A DNA stretch of 64,000 nucleotides, taken from contig NZ_CP027218.1 in assembly GCF_004124275.1 (NCBI RefSeq), positions 2,049,501 to 2,113,500 on the forward strand, in the 5' to 3' direction. Both the position numbers and the translations under genes were made by a program. Positions 17,164-27,421 of the stretch are shown here, piece by piece (position 1 is the first letter of the stretch; each line of letters opens with the position of its first letter). Below the pieces are notes generated by a model that was not told the origin of the DNA, did no database searches, and saw only the letters and a list, made by a program, of their open reading frames with translations. Source of the stretch: Pseudomonas sp. DTU12.3 (GTDB taxonomy: Bacteria; Pseudomonadota; Gammaproteobacteria; Pseudomonadales; Pseudomonadaceae).

Positions 17164-18734
17164 GCGGTTTCGTCGACCCAGCGGTGTTCGAGACGGGTTT
17201 GGTTGCCTTGCGGCGGGGTGCCGAGATGGCAATCGATATCGCCGACGTTCAACCCGCGATCAAGCAGACGCTGGCGCAGGGCGAACAGATTGCTTTCAAT
17301 CAGATCGGCGGTGTACGGCCGTTCGGCCCAGAGCTGGCTCGACAGGCTGCCGGCGATCAACTGCGCCTGAATCTGCATTGGCCCGAGCGGTTCCATGTCG
17401 AACGCCAGATCGACGCGCCACAGTTGTTGCCGGGGCTCGTGTTCCTCGCGGCGCTCGTTCGGTTGCGGTTCGCGTTCCGGGGTTTCTTCGCGCTGGAACT
17501 TGACCTGCAACGGCACGATGTCCTGCAGGTTGCGCATGGGGATTTCCAACTGCCAGGTGCTGAGCAAGCGGCCGTCGTCGGTGACGCCGGTCTGTTCCAG
17601 GCTCGACAGTTGATGGCTTTGCAGGCGCGAAACAGCGGCAGCGGCGAGGCGCAGCAACTGTTCCAGATCGCCTTCGCCTTCCAGATTTTGCAGCAAGCGG
17701 TCGGGCAGGGGGAAGCTGCTCGGCACTGGTTTTGCGCTGACCTGGCCGAGGGTGCCGAGGGCGTTACGGACGAAATTCGGTAGCGCCTGCGCCAGCGTAT
17801 TGGCGGCGATGATCGCGTTGAAACTGGTGCTGCTAGGCAGGCCCGGCGTCAGTTGCGCGATCAGCTTGAGCAGATCGGCTTTCATGTCTGGCGCCAGTGT
17901 CGGGGTCTGCCCGGTCAGCAGTTTCGCTTCGAGAAACGCGCCGCTGTTGGCCAGGGCCAGGGCGACACCTTTGGCGGTGCTCAATTGCTGCACGTCGGGC
18001 AGGCTGGCCAGCAACTTGTCGACCATGGCGCGCAAGTCCTGCGAGGTCTGATCGGTGTCGGTCGGCAGGTTTTGCAGCGCGTTCAACACACCTGTCAGCG
18101 AAGCCTGACGGCTTTGCTGGCCAAGCAATTGCTGGCTGACGGCGAGCTGCTCCTGGCGGCTGCTCAAGGGCAGGAATTTCAGCGTTTGCGCATCTTCGAC
18201 CAAGGCCGAGAGCAGGGTGCCGATGCGCAGCGGTTGCGGGCTGTCGAGGGTCAGCGTGCTGCCGCTCTGGGCGGTATTGAGCAACGTCACCAGCGAGCGG
18301 AACACCGTTGCTTGCCCCGGCGTCTGCGGCAGCACCTGCGAGGTCAGCACTTTGCCTTGCAGCAGGGTGCCGACCGGCAATTGTGCCGTGTCGATACGGG
18401 TGAGGGCGGCAACACTGCTGGCGATGGCTTGCTGCACGGTAATCGCCAGATTGCCCGCCGATGGCTGGGTGATCGCGAGGCTGGTGCCCTGGGGCAGCGG
18501 CAGATTGCTGGTCGCTTGCACTGTGGTTTGGCGACCGTTGTCGAGCGTCACCTTGAGCAACAGTTGAAAGGTCTGATCCGCCTGCTTGAGCGACAACACC
18601 TCGGCCTTGGCGCTTTGCCCCGCGTCGATCAAGCCTTCGACCGGGGTCAGCAACTTGAGCAACTCACCGACCTGCGGGCGAACGGTGGCCTGGGTGGCTG
18701 GCGGGAGCGGGAGGATGTTCATTTCGCCTGTCAT
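17160..18734 (-). CDS. FliK-like flagellar hook-length control family protein
   Basis: About 524 residues. The C-terminal Flg_hook/FliK domain is recognisable (WRVDLAFDMEPLGPMQIQAQLI, then LWAERPYTADLIESNLFALRQRLLDRGL). The N-terminal two thirds are Gln, Leu and Thr rich and variable, as in FliK. The start is taken as ATG 18734 (MTGEMN); ATG 18722 is nearly as good. It is translationally coupled to the free FlhB C-domain. In FliK the C domain talks to the FlhB C domain, so a paired FliK-like/FlhB-like operon suggests an accessory export-control module. The main fliK is expected elsewhere. Confidence 0.8.
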   Translation of the reverse strand: MTGEMNILPLPPATQATVRPQVGELLKLLTPVEGLIDAGQSAKAEVLSLKQADQTFQLLLKVTLDNGRQTTVQATSNLPLPQGTSLAITQPSAGNLAITVQQAIASSVAALTRIDTAQLPVGTLLQGKVLTSQVLPQTPGQATVFRSLVTLLNTAQSGSTLTLDSPQPLRIGTLLSALVEDAQTLKFLPLSSRQEQLAVSQQLLGQQSRQASLTGVLNALQNLPTDTDQTSQDLRAMVDKLLASLPDVQQLSTAKGVALALANSGAFLEAKLLTGQTPTLAPDMKADLLKLIAQLTPGLPSSTSFNAIIAANTLAQALPNFVRNALGTLGQVSAKPVPSSFPLPDRLLQNLEGEGDLEQLLRLAAAAVSRLQSHQLSSLEQTGVTDDGRLLSTWQLEIPMRNLQDIVPLQVKFQREETPEREPQPNERREEHEPRQQLWRVDLAFDMEPLGPMQIQAQLIAGSLSSQLWAERPYTADLIESNLFALRQRLLDRGLNVGDIDCHLGTPPQGNQTRLEHRWVDETA

Positions 18735-18764
18735 ACGCGGACACAACCTGAGGAAATTGCACTC

Positions 18765-18791
18765 TTGAGAGTAAGGCACGGCATGTATAAT
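18765..18791 (+). promoter_or_regulatory. Possible promoter of the ccm operon
   Basis: TTGAGA and a perfect TATAAT (18786-18791) with a 15-base spacer, about 140 bases before ccmA. The short spacing makes it moderate. Confidence 0.4.
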
Positions 18792-18931
18792 GCCGCCCGT
18801 CTTGCGCTTCGTTCAAAAAACATAGCAATTGTTTGACGTAGCTCTCTAGATCGAGCCGTCATTGCATTTATGCTGCATCTCTTTAACGGCCGCGCCAGAG
18901 CCGACTTGAACCGTATAAGGCCCGTGATCCC

Positions 18932-19567
18932 TTGACCAGTCCTGTCCTGCAAACCGTTGCCCTCGCGTGTGAACGTGATCTCAGGCTGCTCTTCGAAAAT
19001 CTCGAATTGAGACTGGCCAGTGGCGATATGGTGCAGATCAGCGGTCCCAACGGCAGCGGTAAAACCAGTTTGTTGCGTTTGTTGGCCGGGCTGATGCAGC
19101 CGACCGACGGTCAAGTCCTGCTCAACGGTCTGCCGCTCGCCGAACAACGCAGCGAACTGGCGCGCAACCTGTTGTGGATCGGCCACGCAGCCGGGATCAA
19201 GGACCTGCTGACCCCGGAAGAGAACCTGTCGTGGCTCTGCGCCCTGCATCATCCCGCTGAACGCGAGGCCATCTGGCAAGCGCTGGCAGCAGTAGGATTG
19301 CGCGGCTTCGAAGATGTTCCCTGCCACAGCCTGTCCGCCGGTCAGCAACGACGCGTGGCGCTGGCGCGGTTATATCTCGACAGCCCTCCGCTGTGGATTC
19401 TCGACGAGCCGTTCACCGCGCTGGACAAACAGGGCGTGGCGCAACTCGAAGAGCACCTGGCGGCTCACTGCGAGCGCGGCGGCCTGGTCGTGCTGACCAC
19501 GCACCACACGCTGAGCCGGATGCCGGCCGGTTATCGTGATATCGATCTGGGGAACTGGGCAGTATGA
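18932..19567 (+). CDS. ccmA: Haem export ATP-binding protein CcmA
   Basis: ATPase of the CcmABCD complex that releases haem-loaded CcmE during cytochrome c maturation. 211 residues. Walker A GPNGSGKT is at residues 38-45, the ABC signature LSAGQQRR and Walker B LWILDEP downstream. The start is the TTG at 18932; no in-frame ATG gives the conserved N-terminus. The stop overlaps ccmB by four bases. Confidence 0.95.
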   Translation: MTSPVLQTVALACERDLRLLFENLELRLASGDMVQISGPNGSGKTSLLRLLAGLMQPTDGQVLLNGLPLAEQRSELARNLLWIGHAAGIKDLLTPEENLSWLCALHHPAEREAIWQALAAVGLRGFEDVPCHSLSAGQQRRVALARLYLDSPPLWILDEPFTALDKQGVAQLEEHLAAHCERGGLVVLTTHHTLSRMPAGYRDIDLGNWAV

Positions 19568-20232
19568 GTGTCTTCGGCCTGCTGGTTGCCCGTGAATCCC
19601 GACTGCTGTTTCGCCGCCCGGCGGAGCTGGCCAATCCGCTGATTTTCTTCGCCATCGTCATCGCTTTGTTCCCGCTGGCCGTCGGCCCGGAAACTCAAGT
19701 GTTGCAAAACCTGTCCCCGGGGTTAGTCTGGGTGGCGGCGCTTTTGTCGGTCCTGCTCTCGCTGGACGGGCTTTTCCGCAGTGATTTCGAAGACGGGTCC
19801 CTGGAACAGTGGGTCCTTTCGTCGCACCCGTTACCACTTCTGGTATTGGCCAAGGTACTGGCACACTGGCTTTTCTCCGGCCTGGCACTGGTTTTGCTCT
19901 CACCTCTGCTGGCGTTGATGCTCGGTTTGCCTGCCGCCTGCCTGCCGGTTTTGCTGCTTTCGTTGCTGCTGGGAACACCGGTGCTGAGCTTGCTCGGCGC
20001 GGTGGGCGCGGCGCTGACGGTCGGTTTGAAACGTGGCGGCCTGTTGCTGGCGCTGCTGATTCTGCCGTTGTACATCCCGGTGTTGATTCTTGGCAGTGGC
20101 GCCTTGCAGGCAGCCCTCCAAGGCATGCCGGCGACCGGGTATCTGCTGTGGCTTGGTAGCCTGACCGCCCTGGCGATCACCCTGACACCTTTTGCAATAG
20201 CTGCTGGCCTGAAGATCAGCGTCGGCGAATAA
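19564..20232 (+). CDS. ccmB: Haem export membrane protein CcmB
   Basis: Membrane partner of CcmA. 222 residues with six predicted helices; the N-terminus has the [20 protein letters not shown] motif and the [12 protein letters not shown] amphipathic segment typical of CcmB. Overlaps ccmA by 4 bases; ccmC starts 78 bases later. Confidence 0.95.
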   Translation: MSVFGLLVARESRLLFRRPAELANPLIFFAIVIALFPLAVGPETQVLQNLSPGLVWVAALLSVLLSLDGLFRSDFEDGSLEQWVLSSHPLPLLVLAKVLAHWLFSGLALVLLSPLLALMLGLPAACLPVLLLSLLLGTPVLSLLGAVGAALTVGLKRGGLLLALLILPLYIPVLILGSGALQAALQGMPATGYLLWLGSLTALAITLTPFAIAAGLKISVGE

Positions 20233-20310
20233 TGAGGTCTGGTTAAAATTTAACCAGCAAAGACCCTGAGACTGCTCACACCGATGAGCGGCACCCGTGA
20301 TGGAAACAGT

Positions 20311-21066
20311 ATGAACTGGACCTGGTTTCACAAGCTCGGCTCGCCCAAGTGGTTCTACGGCATCAGCAGCAAGTTGCTGCCGTGGTTGAGCATCGCAGCG
20401 TTGCTGCTGATTGGTGTCGGCGTCGTCTGGGGCCTGGCCTTCGCGCCGCCGGATTATCAGCAAGGCAACAGCTTTCGCATCATCTACATCCACGTGCCTG
20501 CCGCGATGCTCGCTCAGTCGATCTACGTGATGCTGGCGGTGTGCGGTGTGGTCGGGCTGGTGTGGAAGATGAAACTGGCTGACGTCGCCCTGCAATGCGC
20601 CGCACCGATCGGGGCGTGGATGACCGCGGTGGCGCTGGTCACCGGGGCGATCTGGGGCAAACCGACCTGGGGTTCTTGGTGGGTCTGGGACGCACGCCTG
20701 ACCTCGATGCTGATTCTGCTGTTCCTGTATTTCGGTGTGATCGCGCTGGGCAATGCCATCAGCAACCGCGACAGTGCCGCCAAGGCCTGCGCGGTGCTGG
20801 CTATCGTTGGTGTGATCAATATCCCGATCATCAAGTACTCGGTGGAGTGGTGGAACACCCTGCACCAGGGCGCGACCTTCACCCTCACCGAAAAACCGGC
20901 GATGCCGGCAGAAATGTGGCTGCCGCTGCTGCTGACGGTGCTGGGCTTCTACTGTTTCTTCGGCACTGTGCTGCTGTTGCGCATGCGTCTTGAAGTGCTC
21001 AAGCGCGAAGCCCGCGCCAGTTGGGTGAAAGCAGAAGTGCAGAACAGTCTGGAGGCCGCTCGATGA
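20311..21066 (+). CDS. ccmC: Haem-handling membrane protein CcmC
   Basis: Loads haem onto CcmE. 251 residues, six membrane helices, with the haem-handling WWD motif [12 protein letters not shown] and flanking conserved histidines ([17 protein letters not shown]). The start at ATG 20311 ([10 protein letters not shown]) follows GGAAAC; nine extra codons from 20284 are not conserved. The stop overlaps ccmD. Confidence 0.95.
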   Translation: MNWTWFHKLGSPKWFYGISSKLLPWLSIAALLLIGVGVVWGLAFAPPDYQQGNSFRIIYIHVPAAMLAQSIYVMLAVCGVVGLVWKMKLADVALQCAAPIGAWMTAVALVTGAIWGKPTWGSWWVWDARLTSMLILLFLYFGVIALGNAISNRDSAAKACAVLAIVGVINIPIIKYSVEWWNTLHQGATFTLTEKPAMPAEMWLPLLLTVLGFYCFFGTVLLLRMRLEVLKREARASWVKAEVQNSLEAAR

Positions 21067-21239
21067 GTTTTGCTTCATTCGGCGACTTCCTCGCCATGGG
21101 CCATCATGGCCTGTATGTCTGGACGGCCTACGGCATCTGCCTGGCTGTACTGGCCTTCAACGTGGCGGCGCCGATCCTGGCCCGCAAGCGGTATCTGCAA
21201 CAAGAGGCGCGACGTCTGCGCCGGGAGAACGGCAAGTGA
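21063..21239 (+). CDS. ccmD: Small haem export subunit CcmD
   Basis: 58-residue membrane protein with one helix, needed for release of holo-CcmE from CcmABC. Shows the usual MxxGxHxxYVWxAY pattern ([17 protein letters not shown]) and a basic C-terminus. Starts inside the ccmC stop (ATGA) and its stop overlaps the GTG start of ccmE. Confidence 0.93.
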   Translation: MSFASFGDFLAMGHHGLYVWTAYGICLAVLAFNVAAPILARKRYLQQEARRLRRENGK

Positions 21240-21691
21240 ATCCGCTGCGCAAGAAACGTCTGATCATCATTCTGGCCATTCTGGTCGGGGTCGGCGCTGC
21301 CGTCGGCCTGGCCCTCAGCGCCCTGCAGCAGAATATCAATCTGTTCTACACCCCGACCCAGATCGCTAACGGCGAAGCGCCGCAAGACACGCGCATCCGC
21401 GCCGGTGGCATGGTCGAGAAAGGCTCGCTGCAACGTTCGCCGGATTCGCTCGACGTCAAATTTGTCGTTACCGACTTCAACAAATCCGTGACCATCACCT
21501 ATCGCGGCATCCTCCCGGACCTGTTCCGCGAAGGCCAAGGCATCGTCGCGTTGGGCAAGATCAACGCCGACGGCGTGGTGGTGGCCGATGAAGTGCTGGC
21601 CAAGCACGACGAGAAGTACATGCCGCCGGAAGTGACCAAAGCGCTGAAAGACAGTGGTCAATCCGCACCAACGCCCGCGAAGGAGGGTTGA
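21236..21691 (+). CDS. ccmE: Periplasmic haem chaperone CcmE
   Basis: Carries haem covalently to CcmF. 151 residues: N-terminal membrane anchor (about residues 9-30), a beta-barrel OB-fold domain, and the covalent haem-binding His124 with Tyr128 in [13 protein letters not shown]. The start is GTG at 21236, overlapping the ccmD stop. Confidence 0.95.
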   Translation: MNPLRKKRLIIILAILVGVGAAVGLALSALQQNINLFYTPTQIANGEAPQDTRIRAGGMVEKGSLQRSPDSLDVKFVVTDFNKSVTITYRGILPDLFREGQGIVALGKINADGVVVADEVLAKHDEKYMPPEVTKALKDSGQSAPTPAKEG

Positions 21692-21694
21692 TCG

Positions 21695-23683
21695 ATGACG
21701 TCGGCAATTTTTATTCCTGAGTTGGGTCATCTCGCGATGATTCTGGCGCTGTGTTTTGCCCTGGTGCAGGCCGTGGTGCCGTTGATTGGCGCCTGGCGCG
21801 GCGACCGTTTCTGGATGAGTCTGGCCCAGCCGGCCGCGTGGGGGCAGTTTGCATTTTTGCTGTTCGCCTTCGGCGCCTTGACCTACGCGTTCATGGTCGA
21901 CGACTTCTCCGTCGCCTATGTGGCCAACAACTCGAATACCGCGTTGCCGTGGTATTACAAATTCAGCGCGGTATGGGGTGCCCATGAAGGTTCGTTACTG
22001 TTGTGGGCACTGATCCTCGGCGGCTGGACCTTTGCGGTGTCGGTATTTTCCCGGCAGTTGCCGCAAGTCATGCTCGCCAGGGTACTGGCGGTGATGGGCA
22101 TGATCAGCACCGGTTTCCTGCTGTTCCTGATCCTCACGTCCAACCCGTTCAAACGCATCCTGCCGCAAATGCCCAGCAATGGCGCTGACCTTAATCCGCT
22201 ACTGCAAGACATTGGCCTGATCGTTCACCCGCCGATGTTGTACATGGGCTACGTCGGCTTTTCGGTAGCATTCGCCTTCGCCATCGCCGCGTTGATGGGC
22301 GGTCGCCTCGATGCTGCGTGGGCACGCTGGTCGCGTCCTTGGACCATCGTCGCCTGGGCCTTCCTCGGTATCGGCATCACCCTCGGTTCATGGTGGGCGT
22401 ACTACGAACTCGGCTGGGGCGGCTGGTGGTTCTGGGATCCGGTGGAAAACGCATCCTTCATGCCTTGGCTGGTCGGCACTGCGCTGATTCACTCGCTGGC
22501 GGTCACGGAAAAACGTGGCGTGTTCAAGAGCTGGACGGTGTTGCTGGCGATTGCCGCATTCTCGCTGAGCCTGCTCGGTACGTTCCTCGTACGTTCTGGC
22601 GTGCTGACCTCGGTGCACGCATTCGCCTCTGATCCTGAGCGCGGCGTGTTCATCCTGATCTTCCTGCTGTTCGTGGTCGGCGGCTCGCTGACGCTGTTCG
22701 CCCTGCGCGCGCCAGTGGTCAAGAGTCAGGTCGGTTTCAATCTTTGGTCGCGGGAAACCCTGCTGCTGGGCAACAACCTGGTGCTGGTGGTGGCCGCGTC
22801 GATGATCCTGCTCGGCACGCTGTACCCGCTGATTCTCGATGCGCTGAGCGGCGCGAAAATGTCGGTCGGCCCGCCGTACTTCAACGCGTTGTTCATTCCG
22901 TTGATGGCGCTGCTGATGATGGTCATGGCGGTCGGCGTTATCGTCCGTTGGAAAGACACGCCGGTGAAATGGCTGGGCAGCATGCTTACGCCAGTGCTGC
23001 TCGGCAGCGTCGCGCTAGCCGTGGTGGCCGGTGTCGCTTACGGCGATTTCAACTGGGCGGTGATCGCGACTTTCCTGCTCGCTGCGTGGGTACTGCTCGC
23101 CGGCGCCCGCGACATCGTCGACAAGACCCGCCACAAAGGCTTGATCAAAGGCCTGCCGACGCTGACCCGCAGCTACTGGGGCATGCAGATCGCCCACCTC
23201 GGCATCGCTGTTTGCGCGTTGGGCGTGGTGTTGTCGAGCCAGAACAGTGCCGAACGCGACTTGCGTCTGGCGCCGGGCGAGTCAATGGACCTGGCCGGTT
23301 ATCACTTCATCTTCGAAGGCGCCAAACACTTCGAAGGGCCGAACTTTACGTCCGACAAAGGCACGATTCGCGTTATTCGTGACGGCAAGGAAGTCAGCGT
23401 GCTGCACCCGGAAAAACGTCTGTACACCGTGCAGAACTCGGTGATGACCGAAGCCGGGATCGACGCCGGTTTCACCCGCGACCTTTATGTCGCCCTCGGC
23501 GAACCGCTGGAAAACGGCGCCTGGGCCGTGCGCGTGCACGTCAAACCGTTCGTGCGCTGGATCTGGTTCGGCGGTCTGCTCACCGGGTTCGGTGGTTTGC
23601 TGGCGGCGCTGGATCGACGTTATCGGGTCAAGGTGAAAGCCAAGGTGCGTGAAGCCCTGGGCATGACGGGAGCGGCTGCATGA
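21695..23683 (+). CDS. ccmF: Cytochrome c haem lyase subunit CcmF
   Basis: Transfers haem from CcmE to apocytochrome. 662 residues, about 15 membrane helices. The WWD motif is WGGWWFWDPVENASFMPWL, with further conserved histidines (GAHEGSLLLW; VHPPMLYMGYVG). Follows ccmE by three bases and overlaps ccmG by four. Confidence 0.96.
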   Translation: MTSAIFIPELGHLAMILALCFALVQAVVPLIGAWRGDRFWMSLAQPAAWGQFAFLLFAFGALTYAFMVDDFSVAYVANNSNTALPWYYKFSAVWGAHEGSLLLWALILGGWTFAVSVFSRQLPQVMLARVLAVMGMISTGFLLFLILTSNPFKRILPQMPSNGADLNPLLQDIGLIVHPPMLYMGYVGFSVAFAFAIAALMGGRLDAAWARWSRPWTIVAWAFLGIGITLGSWWAYYELGWGGWWFWDPVENASFMPWLVGTALIHSLAVTEKRGVFKSWTVLLAIAAFSLSLLGTFLVRSGVLTSVHAFASDPERGVFILIFLLFVVGGSLTLFALRAPVVKSQVGFNLWSRETLLLGNNLVLVVAASMILLGTLYPLILDALSGAKMSVGPPYFNALFIPLMALLMMVMAVGVIVRWKDTPVKWLGSMLTPVLLGSVALAVVAGVAYGDFNWAVIATFLLAAWVLLAGARDIVDKTRHKGLIKGLPTLTRSYWGMQIAHLGIAVCALGVVLSSQNSAERDLRLAPGESMDLAGYHFIFEGAKHFEGPNFTSDKGTIRVIRDGKEVSVLHPEKRLYTVQNSVMTEAGIDAGFTRDLYVALGEPLENGAWAVRVHVKPFVRWIWFGGLLTGFGGLLAALDRRYRVKVKAKVREALGMTGAAA

Positions 23684-24216
23684 GACGTTGGTTGATGCTG
23701 GTGCCATTGGCGATTTTCCTGCTGGTGGCGGTATTTCTTTATCGCGGTCTGTACCTCGATCCGGCGGAGCTGCCGTCGGCGATGATCAACAAGCCGTTCC
23801 CGGAGTTTTCCCTGCCAAACGTGCAGGGCGACAAGAGCCTGACCAAGGCTGACATTCTCGGCAAACCGGCACTGGTCAACGTCTGGGGAACCTGGTGCAT
23901 TTCCTGCCGGGTCGAGCATCCGGTGCTGAACAAACTCGCCGAGCGCGGCGTGGTGATCTACGGCATCAATTACAAGGACACCAACGCCGATGCCTTGAAG
24001 TGGCTGGCCGAATTCCACAATCCGTACGTGCTGGACATCCGTGATGACGAAGGCTCGCTGGGCTTGAATCTCGGTGTCTACGGTGCGCCGGAAACCTTCT
24101 TTATCGACGCCAAGGGCATCATTCGCGACAAGTACGTCGGGGTGATCGATGAACAAGTCTGGCGCGAAAAACTCGCGGCCAAGTATCAGGCGCTGGTCGA
24201 TGAGGCCAAGCCATGA
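23680..24216 (+). CDS. ccmG: Thiol:disulfide oxidoreductase CcmG (DsbE)
   Basis: Membrane-anchored periplasmic thioredoxin that keeps the CXXCH cysteines of apocytochromes reduced. 178 residues, N-terminal anchor, active site WCISC with Cys73 and Cys76 in VNVWGTWCISCRVEHP, and the GVYGAPETFFID cis-Pro loop. Overlaps ccmF and ccmH by 4 bases each. Confidence 0.95.
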   Translation: MRRWLMLVPLAIFLLVAVFLYRGLYLDPAELPSAMINKPFPEFSLPNVQGDKSLTKADILGKPALVNVWGTWCISCRVEHPVLNKLAERGVVIYGINYKDTNADALKWLAEFHNPYVLDIRDDEGSLGLNLGVYGAPETFFIDAKGIIRDKYVGVIDEQVWREKLAAKYQALVDEAKP

Positions 24217-24683
24217 AGCGCTTTCTAGCTGCGCTGGTATTGGGCTTGAGTCTGGTCGGCGTGGCGCATGCCGCGATCGACACCTACGAGTTTGCCAAAG
24301 AAGGCGATCGCGAGCGTTTCCGCGAGCTGACCAAGGAACTGCGCTGCCCCAAATGCCAGAACCAGGACATCGCCGACTCCAACGCGCCGATTGCCGCTGA
24401 CCTGCGCAAAGAGATTTTCCGCATGCTCGGCGAGGGCAAGGACAACCAGCAGATCATCGACTTCATGGTGGATCGCTACGGTGATTTCGTCCGCTACAAA
24501 CCGGCGCTGAATGCCAAGACCGCGCTGCTGTGGTTTGGCCCGGCCGGTTTGTTGCTCGGTGGTTTGGTGGTAATCGCGGTGATCGTCCGCCGTCGTCGCG
24601 GCCAGCGCGCCGAGACCCCGCAAGCGCTGTCCATCGAAGAGCGTCAGCGCCTCGACCAACTGTTGGATAAAAACCAAGAATGA
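24213..24683 (+). CDS. ccmH: Cytochrome c maturation thioreductase CcmH
   Basis: 156 residues: signal peptide (cleavage after AHA), a short periplasmic helical domain with the redox pair Cys45/Cys48 in [17 protein letters not shown], one membrane helix and a short basic cytoplasmic tail. This is the shorter, CcmH/CycL form; the TPR part is encoded separately by ccmI, which starts within the ccmH stop. Confidence 0.94.
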   Translation: MKRFLAALVLGLSLVGVAHAAIDTYEFAKEGDRERFRELTKELRCPKCQNQDIADSNAPIAADLRKEIFRMLGEGKDNQQIIDFMVDRYGDFVRYKPALNAKTALLWFGPAGLLLGGLVVIAVIVRRRRGQRAETPQALSIEERQRLDQLLDKNQE

Positions 24684-25882
24684 TTGATTTCTGGCTTGCC
24701 GCAGGGCTGTTGCTTCTGGTCGCCCTGAGTTTTCTGCTGATCCCGGTTCTGCGTGAACGCCGCGCCCAGCGTGAAGAGGATCGTACTGCCCTGAACGTTG
24801 CGCTGTATCAGGAGCGTGTCGCCGAGTTGCAATCGCAACAGGCTGAAGGCGTGCTCGACGCTGCGCAAATGGACAGCGGTCGTGCCGAGGCTGCACGTGA
24901 GTTGCTGGCGGATACCGAAGGCGTTGCTGCGCCACGAGTGTCGAAGCTGGGTAAACCGTTGCCGTTGTTGGCCGCCGTATTGGTGCCAGTGCTGGGCTTG
25001 GGTCTCTATATGCATTTCGGCGCCGCCGACAAGGTCGAACTGACCCGCGAATTCGCCCAGGCGCCGCAGTCGATGGAAGAGATGACCCAGCGTCTGGAGC
25101 GTGCTGTCGCGGCGCAACCGGATTCCGCTGAAGGCCTGTACTTCCTCGGCCGTACCTACATGGCGCAAGAGCGTCCGGCGGATGCGGCGAAGATGTTCGA
25201 ACGCGCCGCCAATCTGGCTGGTCGTCAGCCGGAACTGCTCGGGCAGTGGGCGCAGGCGCAGTATTTCGCCGACGGCAAGAAATGGTCGGCGAAGATCCAG
25301 ACGCTGACCGACGAAGCGCTGAAGGCCGATCCGAAAGAAGTCACCAGCCTCGGTCTGCTCGGCATCGCCGCGTTCGAAGGCGAGCGTTATCAGCAAGCCA
25401 TCGATTACTGGAACCGTCTGCTCGCGCAACTGCCACCGGACGACAAATCCCGTGACGCGCTGCAAGGCGGGATCAAGCGCGCCGCCGAACGTCTGGAAGC
25501 CAGCGGTGGCAAAGTCGCTGAGGCACCTGTAGCTGCGAAAGCCGCACTGTTGAGAGTCAGCGTCGATCTGGCCAGCGAGCTCAAAGGCAAAGTGCAACCG
25601 GGCGACAGCGTGTTCATCTTCGCTCGCGCGACGTCCGGCCCACCAGCGCCGCTGGCAGCCAAGCGCCTGACCGTGGCGGATCTGCCGGTGACCGTCGAAC
25701 TGGGTGATGCCGACGCAATGATGCCGCAGTTGAAACTGTCGAACTTCCCTGAAGTCCAACTGGTTGCGCGCGTCTCACGGGCTGGTCAACCGACCGCCGG
25801 TGAGTGGGTGGGTCGCAGCGGCCCGCTGGCCAGCAGCACCACCGCGCCACAAAAACTGACCATCGACAGCCCGGACCAATAA
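24680..25882 (+). CDS. ccmI: Apocytochrome c chaperone CcmI (CycH)
   Basis: Presents apocytochrome c to the haem lyase. 400 residues: two membrane helices (about 5-25 and 94-113) with a leucine-zipper-like cytoplasmic loop, a TPR region (about 130-265; [27 protein letters not shown]), and a C-terminal beta domain of about 120 residues. Last gene of the ccm run. Confidence 0.93.
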   Translation: MIDFWLAAGLLLLVALSFLLIPVLRERRAQREEDRTALNVALYQERVAELQSQQAEGVLDAAQMDSGRAEAARELLADTEGVAAPRVSKLGKPLPLLAAVLVPVLGLGLYMHFGAADKVELTREFAQAPQSMEEMTQRLERAVAAQPDSAEGLYFLGRTYMAQERPADAAKMFERAANLAGRQPELLGQWAQAQYFADGKKWSAKIQTLTDEALKADPKEVTSLGLLGIAAFEGERYQQAIDYWNRLLAQLPPDDKSRDALQGGIKRAAERLEASGGKVAEAPVAAKAALLRVSVDLASELKGKVQPGDSVFIFARATSGPPAPLAAKRLTVADLPVTVELGDADAMMPQLKLSNFPEVQLVARVSRAGQPTAGEWVGRSGPLASSTTAPQKLTIDSPDQ

Positions 25883-25907
25883 CCGGGCACAACAGGAAAG
25901 CACCGCC

Positions 25908-26312
25908 ATGCACACCATCGCCCGAATCACAGTCCTCACACTGGCCCTGGGCTTGAGTGCATGTGCGGTGCAACGACCGGAACCGACCACCCACCTGCCG
26001 CCGATCCCGCCGTCGCAACCGAGCCCGACCCCGTCGACCTCGCCTGCGCCTGGCAAAAGCATTCCGGCGAAACCGGCCAAACCGGTCCAGCGCACCTCGG
26101 CCAGCTTCGCCCCACCACCGGGCGGCAACAGCCACTGGGACCAGAAACTCGGCGTCTACGTCCTCGACGACCAGACCAACACCTTCTACCGCCAGCGCAC
26201 CTACTACCGCTGGAACAACGGCTGGAGCCGCTCGATCAGCCCTAACGGCCCGTGGGAAGACACCAACATCCACGGCGTGCCACCGGGGCTGGGCAAGCAG
26301 TTCGGGCAGTAA
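25908..26312 (+). CDS. Small proline-rich lipoprotein
   Basis: 134 residues with a lipoprotein signal (LGLSACAVQ, lipidated Cys19), a Pro/Ser/Thr-rich linker, and a C-terminal domain rich in aromatic residues (YVLDDQTNTFYRQRTYYRWNNGWSRS). The family is conserved in Pseudomonas behind ccmI but has no known function. It starts 25 bases after ccmI and ends in a strong terminator, so it is probably read with the ccm operon. Confidence 0.75.
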   Translation: MHTIARITVLTLALGLSACAVQRPEPTTHLPPIPPSQPSPTPSTSPAPGKSIPAKPAKPVQRTSASFAPPPGGNSHWDQKLGVYVLDDQTNTFYRQRTYYRWNNGWSRSISPNGPWEDTNIHGVPPGLGKQFGQ

Positions 26313-26316
26313 AACG

Positions 26317-26347
26317 AAAACGGCGATCTTCGGATCGCCGTTTTTTT
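26317..26347 (+). terminator. Terminator of the ccm operon
   Basis: AAAACGGCGATC, loop TTCG, then the complement and seven T. Ends the ccm-lipoprotein unit. Confidence 0.9.
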
Positions 26348-26369
26348 AGAGGCTTTGCACTTGCCGTAC

Positions 26370-26402
26370 TGTAAGAGCTGGCGAAGCCTGCGATATTTTG
26401 AT
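26370..26402. repeat. Single degenerate class A REP
   Basis: One copy, TGTAAGAGCTGGCGAAGCCT and onward to GATATTTTGATC, with several changes from the class A consensus and no partner. It lies between the ccm terminator and the end of the LysR gene. Confidence 0.65.
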
Positions 26403-26410
26403 CTTGCTGT

Positions 26411-27292
26411 TCAACTGGCCAACACCCCCTGCACATACTCAACAAACGCCCGCGCCTTGGCACTGGCCATTCTCCCCGTTGGAAACACTGCCCATAAATC
26501 CAGGTCGGGCAGGGTCCAGTCGTGCATAACTGTTTTCACCGCGCCGCTGGCCAGTTCCGGGGCGAACATCCATTCGGAGGCGAGGGTCAGGCCCTGATCG
26601 GCCAGTACGGCTTCGCGAACGCCCTCGGCCGCGCTGACGCGCAAACGTCCGCTGAGGATCACCGATTGTTTCTCAGAGCCTTTGGCAAACTCCCAGGTGG
26701 TGCCGCCGCCGAGGTTGTAGACGACCGCCTGATGTTTGCTCAATTCGGCGGGGCAGCTTGGCTCGCCGTGTCTGGCAAAGTAGGCCGGTGTGCCGAGGAC
26801 CACACGGCGGCAATCGGCGATCTTGCGAGCGGTCAGGCCCGAATCGGTGAGTGCACCCATGCGCAGGGCCACGTCGATGCCTTCTTCGACCAGGTTGATG
26901 TTGCGGTCGTCGAGCATCAGGTCGATGTTCAGTTGTGGATGCTGATCGAGGAACGGCCCCAGTTGCGGCACGATGTGCAATCGGCCGAAAGTCACGGCGG
27001 CGCTGATGCGCAAGTTGCCGCTCAGGCCACTGGCGATGCCGCGGGCAGCGTTGTCAGCCTCGTCGGCTTCTTCGAGCGCACGTTTGGCCCGCTCGAAAAA
27101 AGCCAGCCCGGCTTCGGTCGGGGTCAGGCCGCGCGTCGAGCGCAGGAGCAGGCTGACGGCCAGACGTTTTTCCAGCGCGGCAATGGTCTTTGATACGGCG
27201 GGCTGACCGATGTTCAGGCGCCGGGCGGCGGCGGAAAACGAGCCGGTTTCCACGACACAGACGAAGGTTTCCATGGCGGCGAGGCGGTCCAT
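26411..27292 (-). CDS. LysR-family transcriptional regulator
   Basis: 293 residues: N-terminal winged helix-turn-helix (MDRLAAMETFVCVVETGSFSAAARRLNIGQPAVSKTIAALEKRL) and a periplasmic-binding-like effector domain from about residue 90. It belongs to the CrgA-like branch. ATG 27292 follows AAGGAGC; a TTG codon at 27295 directly precedes it. It is read in the same direction as the SDR and peroxiredoxin-like genes just upstream, separated from them by a REP pair, so it is a possible but unproven regulator of them. Confidence 0.88.
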   Translation of the reverse strand: MDRLAAMETFVCVVETGSFSAAARRLNIGQPAVSKTIAALEKRLAVSLLLRSTRGLTPTEAGLAFFERAKRALEEADEADNAARGIASGLSGNLRISAAVTFGRLHIVPQLGPFLDQHPQLNIDLMLDDRNINLVEEGIDVALRMGALTDSGLTARKIADCRRVVLGTPAYFARHGEPSCPAELSKHQAVVYNLGGGTTWEFAKGSEKQSVILSGRLRVSAAEGVREAVLADQGLTLASEWMFAPELASGAVKTVMHDWTLPDLDLWAVFPTGRMASAKARAFVEYVQGVLAS

Positions 27293-27315
27293 CAATGCTC
27301 CTTATCGTGGATCCA

Positions 27316-27403
27316 TGTGGGAGCGAGCCTGCTCGCGAAAGCGGTGTATCAGCAACATCAATGTGTCTGACATACCGTATTCGCGAGCAGGCTCGCTCCC
27401 ACA
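27316..27403. repeat. REP pair, class B
   Basis: Units at 27316-27339 and 27380-27403 with GTGGGAGC ends outward; spacer positions next to each unit (GCGGT and complement) also partly pair. Lies between the SDR and LysR genes. Confidence 0.87.
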
Positions 27404-27421
27404 GAGGATTTGGGGTGTTGA

